A stretch of 64,000 nt of DNA from NCBI GenBank assembly GCA_965249835.1, contig CBDFMY010000003.1, positions 1,426,001 to 1,490,000 on the forward strand, written 5' to 3'. This DNA comes from JAHRAW01 sp965249835. Lineage in GTDB: Bacteria; Pseudomonadota; Gammaproteobacteria; Arenicellales; Poriferihabitantaceae. This document shows, one piece after another, positions 26,001-34,328 of this stretch (positions within the stretch are counted from its first letter, which is position 1; every line of letters starts with the position of its first letter). The notes below the pieces were generated by a model. It was not told the origin of the DNA. It searched no databases and saw only the letters and a list, made by a program, of their open reading frames with translations. Both the position numbers and the translations under genes were made by a program.

Positions 26001-26335
26001 CCACCGCCGGCAAAAATTTTGATTTCCTCGCCGCCGCGTTGCCGCAACTGATCCACCATATACTTGAGGTATTCGACATGGCCGCCTTGATACGAACTCA
26101 CCGCGATGCCGTGCGCGTCTTCCTGCAGCGCGGCGGTGACGATTTCTTCCACCGAACGGTTGTGTCCGAGATGGATGACCTCGGCACCGAGGGATTGCAG
26201 AATGCGCCGCACGATGTTGATGGCGGCGTCGTGGCCATCGAACAAACTGGCGGCGGTGATAAAGCGTATTGGCTGGTGCGCGTTATGCTCGCCCATCCCA
26301 CGAATCTCGTGAATGATTTTCGGTTGCAGTGACAT
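23039..26335 (-). CDS. icmF: Fused isobutyryl-CoA mutase with its G-protein chaperone
   Basis: Interconverts isobutyryl-CoA and n-butyryl-CoA (or related acyl-CoAs) using adenosylcobalamin. The 1098 residues have the IcmF order: an N-terminal B12-binding domain (about 20-155, base-off motif SLFDGHDAA with His35), then a MeaI/ArgK-type GTPase (P-loop GTGGSGKSS at 220-228), a linker, and the TIM-barrel mutase domain. This includes GNSGVSIATLDDLEALYHGF and SMTINGPAPIIMAMF. The G domain guards and reloads cobalamin. The length is normal and no break is seen. A divergent MerR-type gene starts 116 nt away and may regulate it. Confidence 0.95.
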   Translation of the reverse strand: MSLQPKIIHEIRGMGEHNAHQPIRFITAASLFDGHDAAINIVRRILQSLGAEVIHLGHNRSVEEIVTAALQEDAHGIAVSSYQGGHVEYLKYMVDQLRQRGGEEIKIFAGGGGVIIADEIKELETYGITRIYTPKDGQQMGLVGMIEDTIAQCRASHMEAPPPTLREVKDGDRRALARLLSALEKDQCDESLSGLIKSANSDCTNGENKNSRTPVLGITGTGGSGKSSLTDELVLRFRRRDDLKIAIIAVDPSRRKSGGALLGDRIRMNAISHPNIFMRSVATRHRGAGGELPRRLPLMINACKLAGFDLILIETPGIGQGDTGVSDLVDCSLYVMTPEYGAQSQLEKIDMLDFADFVAINKFDRVGARDAYRDVCKQVQRNREAFSSAPEDMPVYGTIAAQFNDDGVTALYQGMSTALEALGLRRTKDTLPAVTNRCSTDRHKLIPPNRVRYLAEIAETVRAYKANTKNQASSARQRQQLEASREMLLQDSGNHDVHDLERLITERDRQMDKESKDLLAGWPALRERYQADELVVQTRDREVRTDLAVSTLSGNQVRKIALPEYHDHGDLLTWLKLENLPGRFPFTAGVFSLKRENEDPTRMFAGEGDAFRTNRRFKKLSAHAEAKRLSTAFDSVTLYGCDPDERPDIYGKVGNSGVSIATLDDLEALYHGFDLCDHMTSVSMTINGPAPIIMAMFLNAAINQKIDGFRREHDREPDDAERNTITSNALNRVRGTVQADILKEDQGQNTCIFSIEFSLKLMGDIQAYFIRHQVRNFYSVSISGYHIAEAGANPITQLAFTLANGFTYIESYLARGMNIDDFAPNLSFFFSNGMDPEYTVMGRVARRIWAVTMREKYAAGERAQKLKYHIQTSGRSLHAQEMDFNDIRTTLQALIAIYDNCNSLHTNAFDEAITTPTEQSVRRALAIQLIINREWGLAFNHNPNQGSFIVEQLTELVEEAVLLEFERISERGGVLGAMETGYQRGKIQDESMLYEHRKHDGSLPIIGVNTFLGTGDSQQPTIQLARSSEEEKQSQIKRLREFHARNQEQCEAALDKVRQAALTDKNIFAELVEAVKFCSLGQISNLLYEVGGQYRRNM

Positions 26336-26405
26336 GAGGTTGAGGCGGTGCGCGGGTTGGCGATTCGGCGGAGAATAATGTATATTATGGTTATGTGAGC
26401 GTCAA

Positions 26406-26415
26406 TGCGTACGCA
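26406..26415. promoter_or_regulatory. Palindrome in the icmF-merR divergent spacer (possible operator)
   Basis: The perfect 10-bp palindrome TGCGTACGCA lies between the divergent icmF and merR starts. MerR-type regulators of branched-chain acyl-CoA genes bind palindromes around ACGT or GTAC cores. This is the only strong palindrome in the spacer. No protein-binding evidence exists. Confidence 0.35.
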
Positions 26416-26451
26416 GTTTTACCACAAACACAAATACGACACGAACGAGAA

Positions 26452-26826
26452 ATGGACGAGAAAAACATCACTTATACTATCACGCAACTGACGCGACATT
26501 TCGGCATCACTCCGCGAACCGTTCGTTATTACGAAGACAGAGGACTGTTGTCACCACTGCGGGCCGGTAACCAGCAGGTATATCAGGAACGCGATTTCAT
26601 TCGTCTGAAACTTATTTTGCGTGGCCGTCGCATCGGCTTTTCTCTGGCGGAACTCGAACGCACGATGAATTTATACGACAGCGAAGTCGGCGAGGCCGGG
26701 CAAATTGAGTATGTTCTCTCGGTCATTGAAAAACATCGCATCGAATTGCGACTACGGAAAAAGGACATCGCTGATACCCTTAAGGATATGCGCGACATTG
26801 AAGCGCGTTTGCGCGCCGCAAAATAG
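26452..26826 (+). CDS. MerR-family regulator (LiuR-like), divergent from icmF
   Basis: A 124-residue regulator with a winged helix (YTITQLTRHFGITPRTVRYYEDRGLL), a second wing (RAGNQQVYQERDFIRLKLILRGRRIGFSLAELER) and a long dimerisation helix at the C-terminus. There are no metal-binding cysteines. LiuR/PsrA-type MerR proteins control branched-chain amino acid and acyl-CoA catabolism, which suits the divergent icmF. The ATG 26452 begins the conserved part; the frame can be read back to a GTG at 26395 without a good ribosome site. Confidence 0.85.
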   Translation: MDEKNITYTITQLTRHFGITPRTVRYYEDRGLLSPLRAGNQQVYQERDFIRLKLILRGRRIGFSLAELERTMNLYDSEVGEAGQIEYVLSVIEKHRIELRLRKKDIADTLKDMRDIEARLRAAK

Positions 26827-26876
26827 TGCGTTGCTACTTTTGAGTAACGTGAATAACGCGACGAATCGTTTATAAA

Positions 26877-27713
26877 ATGAGCAATTACGAAAATTATTCC
26901 CGCACGGCGCGGCGTTATGACGACACGCGCATTCCGGTGGGCCGGGAAATCATCATCGGCTGTCTGGCACAAGGCGAGGTTGCTCTGGACGAACAACATT
27001 TGCTGGATGCCGGTTGCGGCACCGGCAATTATTCAGCGGCGTTGCTGCCTCGAGTCGGGCGCATCAGCGCGGTGGACTTGAACGATGATATGCTGAACCG
27101 TGCGCGCAACAAACTCGCCGATGAATGTCAACGCGGGCGCATTGATTTTCACCGGGCATCCATTGACGCGTTACCCTTTGCGGATGCAACATTTGACGGC
27201 ATCTTGATCAATCAGGTGTTGCATCATCTGGCGCATGATTCCGATGCCAATGGCGATTACTCCATGCATCGAAAAGTATTCGCCGAATTTGCGCGGGTAT
27301 TGAAGCCCGACGGCGCCGTGGTGGTGAACACTTGCTCGCGTCGGCAGTTGCGTCATGGCTTTTGGTATTACCACTTGATCCCCGAACAAATCGCGCACAT
27401 GTGTGAACGCCACGCCCCGGTCAAAGTGTTACGGCAAATGATGGAATGTGCCGGCATTGCCTGGCAGCAGCACATCGTGCCGATGGATGCCTTGATGCAG
27501 GGGGATGCTTATTTCAATCCGCACGGGCCGCTGGACAAGGCATGGCGAGACGGCGATTCGATGTGGAGCACGGTGCCCGAGGAAACGTTGCGTGCGGTGA
27601 TTGCACGGTTGAACGATTTGGAGAAATCCAGGAAGTTGGAATCGTATCTCCGCAACCACGACGCCAAACGCAAACACATCGGCCAGTTATCGTTTTTGTA
27701 TGGGCGAAAATGA
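26877..27713 (+). CDS. SAM-dependent methyltransferase, class I
   Basis: A 278-residue enzyme with the SAM-binding glycine motif LLDAGCGTGNYSAALL (about 42-56), acidic loop end SAVDLNDDML, ASIDALPFADATFDGIL and the post-II motif FAEFARVLKPDGAVVVNT. The C-terminal third is not diagnostic. Substrate unknown. It follows the MerR gene by 50 nt on the same strand. Confidence 0.8.
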   Translation: MSNYENYSRTARRYDDTRIPVGREIIIGCLAQGEVALDEQHLLDAGCGTGNYSAALLPRVGRISAVDLNDDMLNRARNKLADECQRGRIDFHRASIDALPFADATFDGILINQVLHHLAHDSDANGDYSMHRKVFAEFARVLKPDGAVVVNTCSRRQLRHGFWYYHLIPEQIAHMCERHAPVKVLRQMMECAGIAWQQHIVPMDALMQGDAYFNPHGPLDKAWRDGDSMWSTVPEETLRAVIARLNDLEKSRKLESYLRNHDAKRKHIGQLSFLYGRK

Positions 27714-28134
27714 TAGCGGCGTTAGCCGCCTGTCACGCGTAGCGTGACACTTATTTACTTTGGCTTCTCAACGCGCATTTGTCCTCTTGGTACCCTATTG
27801 TCCTATCATTCGTCATTCTCGCCGGCAGGCGGGAATCCAGTCTGTTGTTCTCGCCAAAGGTGAGAACCCAGAACTAAAAAACGATGAGAGTAACTAATAC
27901 CGTCATAATCCAAACCACATCCCCAGACCGTCATTCTTGCCGGTAGGCGACGCGGCTTCGCCACCGAAAGGATAGCGGCTAACGCCGCTGGATTTTTTAA
28001 CTGGATTGCCCGGAACAAGCCGGGCAATGACAAATGATAGGTAATGGTGAATCGAGAGGACAAAAGCGAGTTGAGATGCCAAAAGTAAACGAGAAAAACT
28101 CCGGTTTGACCGGACTCATTAATTACGAACAAAC
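27714..28134. repeat. R1 repeat copy C and hairpins; no gene seen
   Basis: The 421-base gap starts with short hairpins (GTCACGCGTAGCGTGAC, 27732-27750). It carries R1 copy C at 27811-27945, a hairpin AGCGGC-TAAC-GCCGCT followed by GGATTTTTT near 27973-27998, and the REP-like hairpin ATTGCCCGG/CCGGGCAAT at 28005-28028. It runs into the MITE-like element at 28135. Confidence 0.7.
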
Positions 28135-28201
28135 ATTGCGCGCCGCATTTTCGTTGTCAGGCAAGGCGCGCAAGGAGCGAGGGAGGGAGCATACATTAAG
28201 T

Positions 28202-29463
28202 GAGACCTTTGCATAAATCAAGCCTAAATCATACTTGATCTGGTAAAATAAAAGACCTCTAAACAACCACCAAAACCAACTCAAAATGTCCTGGAAACAA
28301 ACCGCCCAACACTCAATGGCAGACATGCTTGTGGTCGAGCATAAATCCCTGAGCGAACTTGACGATGCGCACAGCATCATTAACTGGAAAGAGATAGAGA
28401 CCACCCTGTCCAATCTATACTCATCTAAAAGAGGCGTGCCTGCCCGCCGTTGATGATGTTCAAGATCCTAATCCTGCAAGCGTGGTATAACCTAAGCGAT
28501 GAAGCTTTGGAAAAACAAATTGCCAGGGATTTGATGTTCAGGCGCTTTATTGACTTAAGTTTGAGTGAAGCGGTGCCAGACCACACGACCATCTGGCGTT
28601 TCAGAAACCTGCTGAACACCGAGAACCTTTTAGAGCCGCTATTAGAGCAAATTAACACGCACCTGGAGCAAAACAGCATTATCGTCTCAGTCGGTTCAAT
28701 CAACCTCATTGACGCCACGGTGATAAAAGCCAGGCAATCACGCAAACGCAAGGGCAAGGATGGCAATAACACGCAAGACTCGGAGGCTGGCTGCAACGTC
28801 AAGGTCGCCGCTGACGGCAAGCGCAAAACCACCTACGGCTTCAAGATGCGCGCCAATACGGATGGACATGGTTTTGTCAAGAAGATGACCTGCACGCCAG
28901 GCAATGTGCATGACTCACAAGAGATGGACAAACTGCTGGTCAAAACCCATGGGCAAGTTTACGCGGACAGCGCATATGCCAATCAGGAAAACGACCAGAA
29001 ACTGGGCCGGCAAAACAATAAAGTTCCGCACCGGGCTTATAGAAACAAACCGTTGACCGACCAACAAAAACAGCAAAACAGGCAACGTTCAGGCATCCGT
29101 TATATCGTCGAGCGCACCTTTGGGCTATTAAAACAACATCACGGATTAGGTCAGGCAAGATACCTTGGGCTGGAAAGAAACAAAAGCAGAGCGCAACTGA
29201 TTGCGATGACTCATAATCTTAAAACCGGGATGAATATTTTCAAGCAAATGCGAAGTTCCCCGGCGTGTTGCGTCTAAAAGGCGGGGGGAAAGGCAAAACA
29301 GCAACCCAACCAACCAAAGCAAGTAAATCGGGTTGGTTTGTGAACGTTTTTCAAGAAAAACGAGGCTTTTTGGAAATATCTTTAGGGTGTTAACGAGTCA
29401 AGACCCTGAAAAATGTCAGAAGTGAGATTATGAGAAATGATTATGGATTATGCAAAAGTCTCT
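28202..29463 (+). mobile_element. IS5-family element, copy 1 (1262 bp, inactive)
   Basis: The terminal inverted repeats are GAGACCTTTGCATAA at the left and its near-complement TTATGCAAAAGTCTC at the right. Both sides are flanked by TAAGT (28197-28201 and 29464-29468), a target duplication confirmed by the single TAAGT at the unoccupied site near 48590. It differs from the intact copy (50509-51774, 1266 bp) by a 4-bp deletion that breaks the transposase gene. Confidence 0.85.
28286..29277 (+). pseudogene. IS5-family transposase, frameshifted
   Basis: Translation starts MSWKQTAQHSMADM and matches the intact 331-residue transposase at 50695-51690 up to residue VPA. There, 4 bases (TACC) are missing and the frame hits TGA at 28452-28454. 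The rest continues in another frame from 28450 with the DDE residues D in DATVIKA, D in DSAYAN and E in ERTFGLLKQ. It therefore cannot make a full enzyme. Confidence 0.9.
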
Positions 29464-29528
29464 AAGTATGTGACCGACCGAGTGACGATGCGCAACACCG
29501 CATGGCAACGAAAAGGCAAGCGCAATAA

Positions 29529-31157
29529 TCATAACCCCGCCGCGACTTCCCGCAACTTGAATTTCTGCACCTTGCCGGTGGAGGTTTTGGGCAGTTCGCC
29601 GAACACCACCGTTCGCGGTGCCTTGAAGTGGGCGAGGTTTTCCCGGCAATACGCGATTACCGCCTGTTCGCTCAGAGTCGAACCTTCCGTGGTTCGCACA
29701 AACGCGCACGGTGTCTCGCCCCATTTTTCATCGGGCCGTGCCACCACCGCCGCGTCAAGAATTTCGGGGTGGCGGTATAGGCAATCTTCGACTTCAATGG
29801 AGGAAATATTTTCGCCGCCGGAAATGATGATGTCCTTGGAGCGATCTTTGAGTTGCAAATAGTTATCGGCGTGAATGACGCCGAGGTCGCCGGAGTGAAA
29901 CCAGCCACCGGCAAATGCGCGTGCGGTTGCCTCGGGATTTTTCAAGTAGCCCTTCATTACGATGTTGCCGCGAAACATAGTCTCCCCCATGTCACGACCG
30001 TTGCGCATCACCGCTTGCATGGTTTGCGGGTTGCGCACATCAAGCACTTCCAGCGCGTGATAGCGAACCCCCTGGCGTGAATTCTTCTCCGCTTTTTCAT
30101 CCACAGAAAGTTCATTCCATTGATCGTGCCAGGCGCAGATTACCGCCGGCCCGTAGGTTTCGGTCAAGCCATATACATGGGTGACGCGAAAGCCTTGGGC
30201 TTCCATTGCCGCCAGCACGGTCGCCGGTGGTGGTGCCGCGGCGGTCATCATGTTGATTTCGTGGTCGAAGTCGCGCCGCTCGTGTTCATCGGCGTTGATC
30301 ACCATGTTCATAATGATCGGCGCGCCGCAAAAATGGGTTACCCGGTGTTCGGCGATGGCGGCGTAGATGTTCGCCGAATTGATTTCGCGCAGGCACACGC
30401 TGGTGCCGGCCACCGCCGCCAGTGACCACGGAAAGCACCAGCCGTTGCAGTGAAACATCGGCAAGGTCCACAGATACACCGGATGATGCGGCATTTGCCA
30501 GCCGACTATGTTGCTCAGGGCGTTGAGATAGGCGCCACGGTGATGGTATACCACCCCCTTGGGCTTGCCGGTGGTGCCGGATGTGTAACTTAGCGAGATG
30601 GCATCCCATTCATCCGCCGGCGGTTGCCATGGGTATTGCGCATCGCCACTGGCGACAAAATCTTCGTAGGCTAGCGAGCCAACTCGCGCGTCAATACCGT
30701 CGACTCCGATGTCGATGACCAGCGGTGTCACATCGGTTTTGGCAAGTGCGGTGCGCGCCAGTTCGGCAAACTCTGCGTCCACCAAAAACGCTTTGGCTTC
30801 ACCGTGACCAAGAATAAAAGCGACCGTGTCCGCATCCAGACGCGTGTTGATGGGGTTGAGAACGGCGCCGGCCATGGGCACGGCGAAATGACATTCATAT
30901 CCGGCAAGGGAATTGGGCGCGATGATTGCCACGGTGTCATTTTTACCGATGCCGACTTCAGCCAATGCCGAAGCCAGGCGTCGGCAACGTTGGTATAGTT
31001 CTCCCCAGGTCTTTTTAACTTCGCCATCGATGACGGCAATCCCATCCGGATACACCGACGCGGTTCGTTCGAGGAAGCCCAGCGGCGTCAATGCGACGTG
31101 GTTGGCGGCACATTTGTCGAGACCGTTGGCGTATAAGTTGCTTTGGTTGCCGGGCAT
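29529..31157 (-). CDS. Acyl-CoA synthetase (AMP-forming), DmdB/medium-chain type
   Basis: Activates a carboxylic acid to its CoA thioester with ATP. The 542-residue ANL enzyme has the P-loop SYTSGTTGKPKGV, YGLTETYG, the A8 hinge SGGENISSIEVED and the catalytic lysine near the C-terminus (LPKTSTGKVQKFKLRE). The segment GVVYHHRGAYL followed by MFHCNGW resembles methylmercaptopropionate-CoA ligase (DmdB) and related short- to medium-chain enzymes, so the substrate is unclear. Start ATG 31157. It is divergent from the cyclase gene. Confidence 0.88.
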   Translation of the reverse strand: MPGNQSNLYANGLDKCAANHVALTPLGFLERTASVYPDGIAVIDGEVKKTWGELYQRCRRLASALAEVGIGKNDTVAIIAPNSLAGYECHFAVPMAGAVLNPINTRLDADTVAFILGHGEAKAFLVDAEFAELARTALAKTDVTPLVIDIGVDGIDARVGSLAYEDFVASGDAQYPWQPPADEWDAISLSYTSGTTGKPKGVVYHHRGAYLNALSNIVGWQMPHHPVYLWTLPMFHCNGWCFPWSLAAVAGTSVCLREINSANIYAAIAEHRVTHFCGAPIIMNMVINADEHERRDFDHEINMMTAAAPPPATVLAAMEAQGFRVTHVYGLTETYGPAVICAWHDQWNELSVDEKAEKNSRQGVRYHALEVLDVRNPQTMQAVMRNGRDMGETMFRGNIVMKGYLKNPEATARAFAGGWFHSGDLGVIHADNYLQLKDRSKDIIISGGENISSIEVEDCLYRHPEILDAAVVARPDEKWGETPCAFVRTTEGSTLSEQAVIAYCRENLAHFKAPRTVVFGELPKTSTGKVQKFKLREVAAGL

Positions 31158-31197
31158 AAAAAAAATTTCCGTTAAAATTGTTGTGACTGGATGCCAG

Positions 31198-31203
31198 TAT
31201 AAT
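31198..31203 (+). promoter_or_regulatory. Candidate -10 box before the adenylate cyclase gene
   Basis: TATAAT, a perfect sigma-70 -10 box, lies 35 nt before ATG 31238. A -35 candidate (TTGTTG, 31178-31183) is spaced only 14 nt, so the promoter call rests mainly on the -10 box. Confidence 0.4.
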
Positions 31204-31237
31204 ACGTCAGCCTGTCAGAAATTATCGAGACCCAACG

Positions 31238-32470
31238 ATGCCCGCACCGCAAAAAACTTCCGCGAAACCAAACTCTTCGGCCAACCTCAAGGGCACCGAA
31301 GAGCGCATTGCCGCTATCACCCATTGGCTGATGTCCTGCGCGCGGATGAGCAAAGACAGCGGCGAGTTGAATGACGCGATCGTCCATCACTTGCGCGAAG
31401 CCGGATTGCCAATCGTGCGTTTCATGGTTGGGGTGCGGAGTTTGCATCCGCAGGTGGACGCGTTTTCCAGCGTTTGGGAGGAGGGCAAAGAGACGGTGTT
31501 TCGCGAGCATCTGCTGGAAAGTGTAGAGGAGCGTGAACGAAAACAGAGTCCGATCTTTCACGCCGTTGATCATGGCAAAAGTTCGCGGCATCGACTCACC
31601 GACCCGCCGAAAAAGAACGAAGGCGGTATCATCGGCGATCTGCGCGATGCCGGTCTGACCGATTATGTTGTGACCGCGCTGCCATTCAGCGACGGCTCCC
31701 ACCGTGCCATGACTTTCGCCACGCGTGAGCCGCAAGGTTTCAGTGCTGCGCATGTGGCGATTCTCAATGGCCTGGCACCGGCCTTTGCCGCGGTCATTGA
31801 AATTCGCTATCTGCATCATCTCGCCGGCGTGTTGATGGATACCTACGTGGGGTCGGTGGCCGGGCGCAAAGTTTTGCAAGGGGCTATCAAACGCGGCTCC
31901 GGCGAAACCATTCGCGCGGTGATTTGGTTTAGTGACCTGAAAGGATTTACCGCGCTTTCCGAACGCCTTTCCGGGCAAGAACTTTTGGATACGCTTAACA
32001 GTTATTTTGAAACTATGACGGTTGCCATTGAAGCCGAAAATGGCGAAGTGTTGAAGTTCATCGGTGATGCCATTCTTGCCATATTCCAACTCGACGGGAA
32101 TGGCGATCAGGACGAAAAGACAGCGGCGGTGCGCGCATTGGCGGCGGCGCAATCAGCGGTGCGCGGTCTTGATGCCATCAATGAGGAACGCCACGCAACT
32201 AATCAGCCGCACATTGAATGTGGTATCGCGTTGCATCTGGGCGAGTTGTTGTATGGCAATGTCGGTGGCCGGCGGCGGCTCGATTTCACGGTGATTGGTG
32301 CGGAGGTCAACCTGACCAGTCGGATTGAATCGCTGACCCGTGAACTCAAGCATTCGGTTCTGGTGTCGGCAACTTTTGCCGAGGTGCATGGCGGCGCGTT
32401 TGAAAATCTTGGTGAGTTTTCCTTCAAGGGCATCGCGCAAAAGGGAGCGGTATTCGCGCCCAAGTCGTAA
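31238..32470 (+). CDS. Class III adenylate cyclase
   Basis: Makes cAMP from ATP. The 410-residue protein has an N-terminal ~200-residue region without a membrane segment, then the catalytic domain (about 225-410). Metal aspartates are in IWFSDLKGFT and IGDAILAIF. The purine-specifying lysine is in VLKFIGD, and the transition-state Asn and Arg are in VNLTSRIE. The second adenine-contact position appears as T in DFTVIGAE rather than Asp, the mark of class IIIb enzymes, some of which respond to bicarbonate. It is expected to act in the cytoplasm as a homodimer. What the N-terminal region senses is unknown. Confidence 0.88.
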   Translation: MPAPQKTSAKPNSSANLKGTEERIAAITHWLMSCARMSKDSGELNDAIVHHLREAGLPIVRFMVGVRSLHPQVDAFSSVWEEGKETVFREHLLESVEERERKQSPIFHAVDHGKSSRHRLTDPPKKNEGGIIGDLRDAGLTDYVVTALPFSDGSHRAMTFATREPQGFSAAHVAILNGLAPAFAAVIEIRYLHHLAGVLMDTYVGSVAGRKVLQGAIKRGSGETIRAVIWFSDLKGFTALSERLSGQELLDTLNSYFETMTVAIEAENGEVLKFIGDAILAIFQLDGNGDQDEKTAAVRALAAAQSAVRGLDAINEERHATNQPHIECGIALHLGELLYGNVGGRRRLDFTVIGAEVNLTSRIESLTRELKHSVLVSATFAEVHGGAFENLGEFSFKGIAQKGAVFAPKS

Positions 32471-32550
32471 GGGGCGGGACAAGAGTGATTTTCAGTGGCA
32501 GAGCGCCGGTCGATGAGATACAGTAAAACCTTGCCAATTTCCCCGAACCA

Positions 32551-33024
32551 ATGATGCCCGATATACCCGCACTGCGCCGGATTTTGCACGACCACCGCAG
32601 CATCGCCATGGTCGGGCTTTCCGGCAACTGGTATCGCCCCAGTTTTTTCGCCGCAAAATATATGCAGGACCACGGCTACCGCATCATTCCGGTCAATCCC
32701 AACTACGCCGAAATCCTCGGCGAAAAATGCTACCCGGAACTGGCCGCAATCCTCGAACCGGTGGATATCGTTGATGTCTTCCGGCGGCCCGAAAGCACCC
32801 CGCAAGTGGCACGCCAGGCGGTTGCCATCGGTGCCAAAGTATTGTGGCTGCAACTCGGCATCGTCAACGCCGAGGCCGAACGAATCGCCGCGGCCGGCGG
32901 CCTCGAGACGGTCATGGACCGTTGCGTGAAGATCGAACACGCCAGATTGTTCGGCGGGCTCAACTTCATCGGTGTGAACACCGAAATTGTATCCTCGCAC
33001 CGCCACAAAATCATCTCCAACTGA
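32551..33024 (+). CDS. CoA-binding protein (YccU-like)
   Basis: A 157-residue single-domain Rossmann protein of the CoA_binding_2 family: SIAMVGLSGNWYRPSFFAAKYMQDHGYRIIPVNPN, then VDIVDVFRRPE and AKVLWLQLGI, with the conserved cysteine in MDRCVKIEHARL. The exact function is unknown across the family. It is followed by metY after 17 nt, a pairing seen in other proteobacteria, so the two are likely co-transcribed. ATG codons at 32551 and 32554 both fit. Confidence 0.88.
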   Translation: MMPDIPALRRILHDHRSIAMVGLSGNWYRPSFFAAKYMQDHGYRIIPVNPNYAEILGEKCYPELAAILEPVDIVDVFRRPESTPQVARQAVAIGAKVLWLQLGIVNAEAERIAAAGGLETVMDRCVKIEHARLFGGLNFIGVNTEIVSSHRHKIISN

Positions 33025-33041
33025 CGCAGAGCATTGCCGAC

Positions 33042-34328
33042 ATGAGCGATCATTCCTACGGATTCGAAACCCTGTGCCTGCACGCCGGGCAGCAACCCGA
33101 CCCGGCAACCGGTGCCAGGGCAAGCCCGATTTATCAGACCGCGGCCTATCTCTTCGACGACACCGATCACGCCGCCAGTTTGTTCAACCTGCAAACCTTC
33201 GGCAACATCTATACGCGCCTGATGAACCCCACCACCGCGATGTTCGAGGAGCGCATGGCGGCGTTGGAGGGTGGTCGTGCGGCGGTGGCCGCCAGCACCG
33301 GTATGGCCGCGCAGATGGCGGCGTTGCTGACTATCCTCAAGCAGGGGGATGAACTGGTTTCCGCCAACACATTGTATGGCGGCACCGTTACCCAGTTCGG
33401 CGTGACCTTCAAGCGCATGGGAATCAAGGCGGTGCTGGTGGACCCGGACGACCCGCAGAATTTCGCCCGGGCAATCACCGACAAGACCAAAGCACTATAC
33501 GGCGAGACCGTGGGCAATCCCAACAACAACGTGCTCGACATCGAAGCCATCGCCAAAATCGCCGGTGATGCCGGCGTGCCGCTGGTGATTGACAACACCT
33601 TCGCTTCGCCCTACCTGTGCCGCCCGATTGAATTCGGCGCCGATATAGTGGTTCACTCCGCCACCAAGTTCATCTGCGGACACGGCACCTCCATGGGCGG
33701 GATCGTGGTCGAGTCCGGCCAATTCCCCTGGGACAACGGTTTGCACCCGGACATGACCGGCCCATCCGAGGGCTATCACGGCGTTCGTTTCTTTGAAACC
33801 TTCGGCGATTTCGCGTTCACCATGAAGGTGCGTTGCGAAACCATGCGAACCCTGGGTCCGACCATCAGCCCGTTCAATGCGTTTATGATGTTGCAGGGGC
33901 TGGAGACGCTGCCGGTGCGCATGGAGCGTCATGTGGAAAACGCCCGGGCGGTGTGCGAGTTTTTGAAAAACCACGCTTCGGTGAACTGGGTAAAATACGC
34001 CGGCGACCCGCACAACGCCTACTACGAACTTGGCCGCAAATACCTGCCCAAAGGCGCCGGCTCGATTTTGACCTTTGGCATCAAGGGCGGGCAGGCGGCC
34101 GGGGCGAAATTCATCGAAAGCGTGAATTTTCTGAGCCACCTCGCCAACGTCGGCGATGCCAAAACCCTGATTATCCACCCGGCATCCACCACCCACCGCC
34201 AACTCAGCGAAGAAGAGTTGCTGCAAGCCGGCGTAAGCCCGGACATGATTCGCATATCGGTGGGCATTGAGAGCATCAATGATATTTTGTGGGACATCGA
34301 TCAGGCTTTGGCGGCTTCGCAATGTTAG
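33042..34328 (+). CDS. metY: O-acetylhomoserine sulfhydrylase / aminocarboxypropyltransferase
   Basis: PLP enzyme that makes homocysteine (or methionine) from O-acetylhomoserine and sulfide or methanethiol. The 428 residues match MetY: FETLCLHAGQQPDP, YTRLMNPT, ASTGMAAQ, then the PLP lysine in VVHSATKFICGHGTSMGG and SYHGVRFFETFGD-like loop. The C-terminal part holds NYYELGRKYLPKGAG-type and VGDAKTLIIHPASTTH residues, and the length is normal. The frame is open further upstream inside the CoA-binding gene, but the conserved start is ATG 33042. Confidence 0.94.
   Translation: MSDHSYGFETLCLHAGQQPDPATGARASPIYQTAAYLFDDTDHAASLFNLQTFGNIYTRLMNPTTAMFEERMAALEGGRAAVAASTGMAAQMAALLTILKQGDELVSANTLYGGTVTQFGVTFKRMGIKAVLVDPDDPQNFARAITDKTKALYGETVGNPNNNVLDIEAIAKIAGDAGVPLVIDNTFASPYLCRPIEFGADIVVHSATKFICGHGTSMGGIVVESGQFPWDNGLHPDMTGPSEGYHGVRFFETFGDFAFTMKVRCETMRTLGPTISPFNAFMMLQGLETLPVRMERHVENARAVCEFLKNHASVNWVKYAGDPHNAYYELGRKYLPKGAGSILTFGIKGGQAAGAKFIESVNFLSHLANVGDAKTLIIHPASTTHRQLSEEELLQAGVSPDMIRISVGIESINDILWDIDQALAASQC

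Larger units (their letters stand above)
28135..29526 (+). mobile_element. MITE-like R2 element (copy i), interrupted by an IS5-type element
   Basis: The ends are ATTGCGC (28135-28141) and GCGCAAT (29520-29526). Without the IS it would be about 130 bp. The inner words GTCAGGCAAGGCGCGCAAGG, ATACATTAAGT and TATGTGA-CGACCGAG match copies at 48406-48654, 50444-51842 and, much shortened, at 57228-57281. The right end stops 2 nt before the stop codon of the acyl-CoA synthetase gene. Confidence 0.65.

Noticed and set aside
25481..26332. Plus-strand 283-codon frame opposite icmF
   Set aside because: A shadow in the GC-rich mutase gene. The minus-strand IcmF is complete and well supported.
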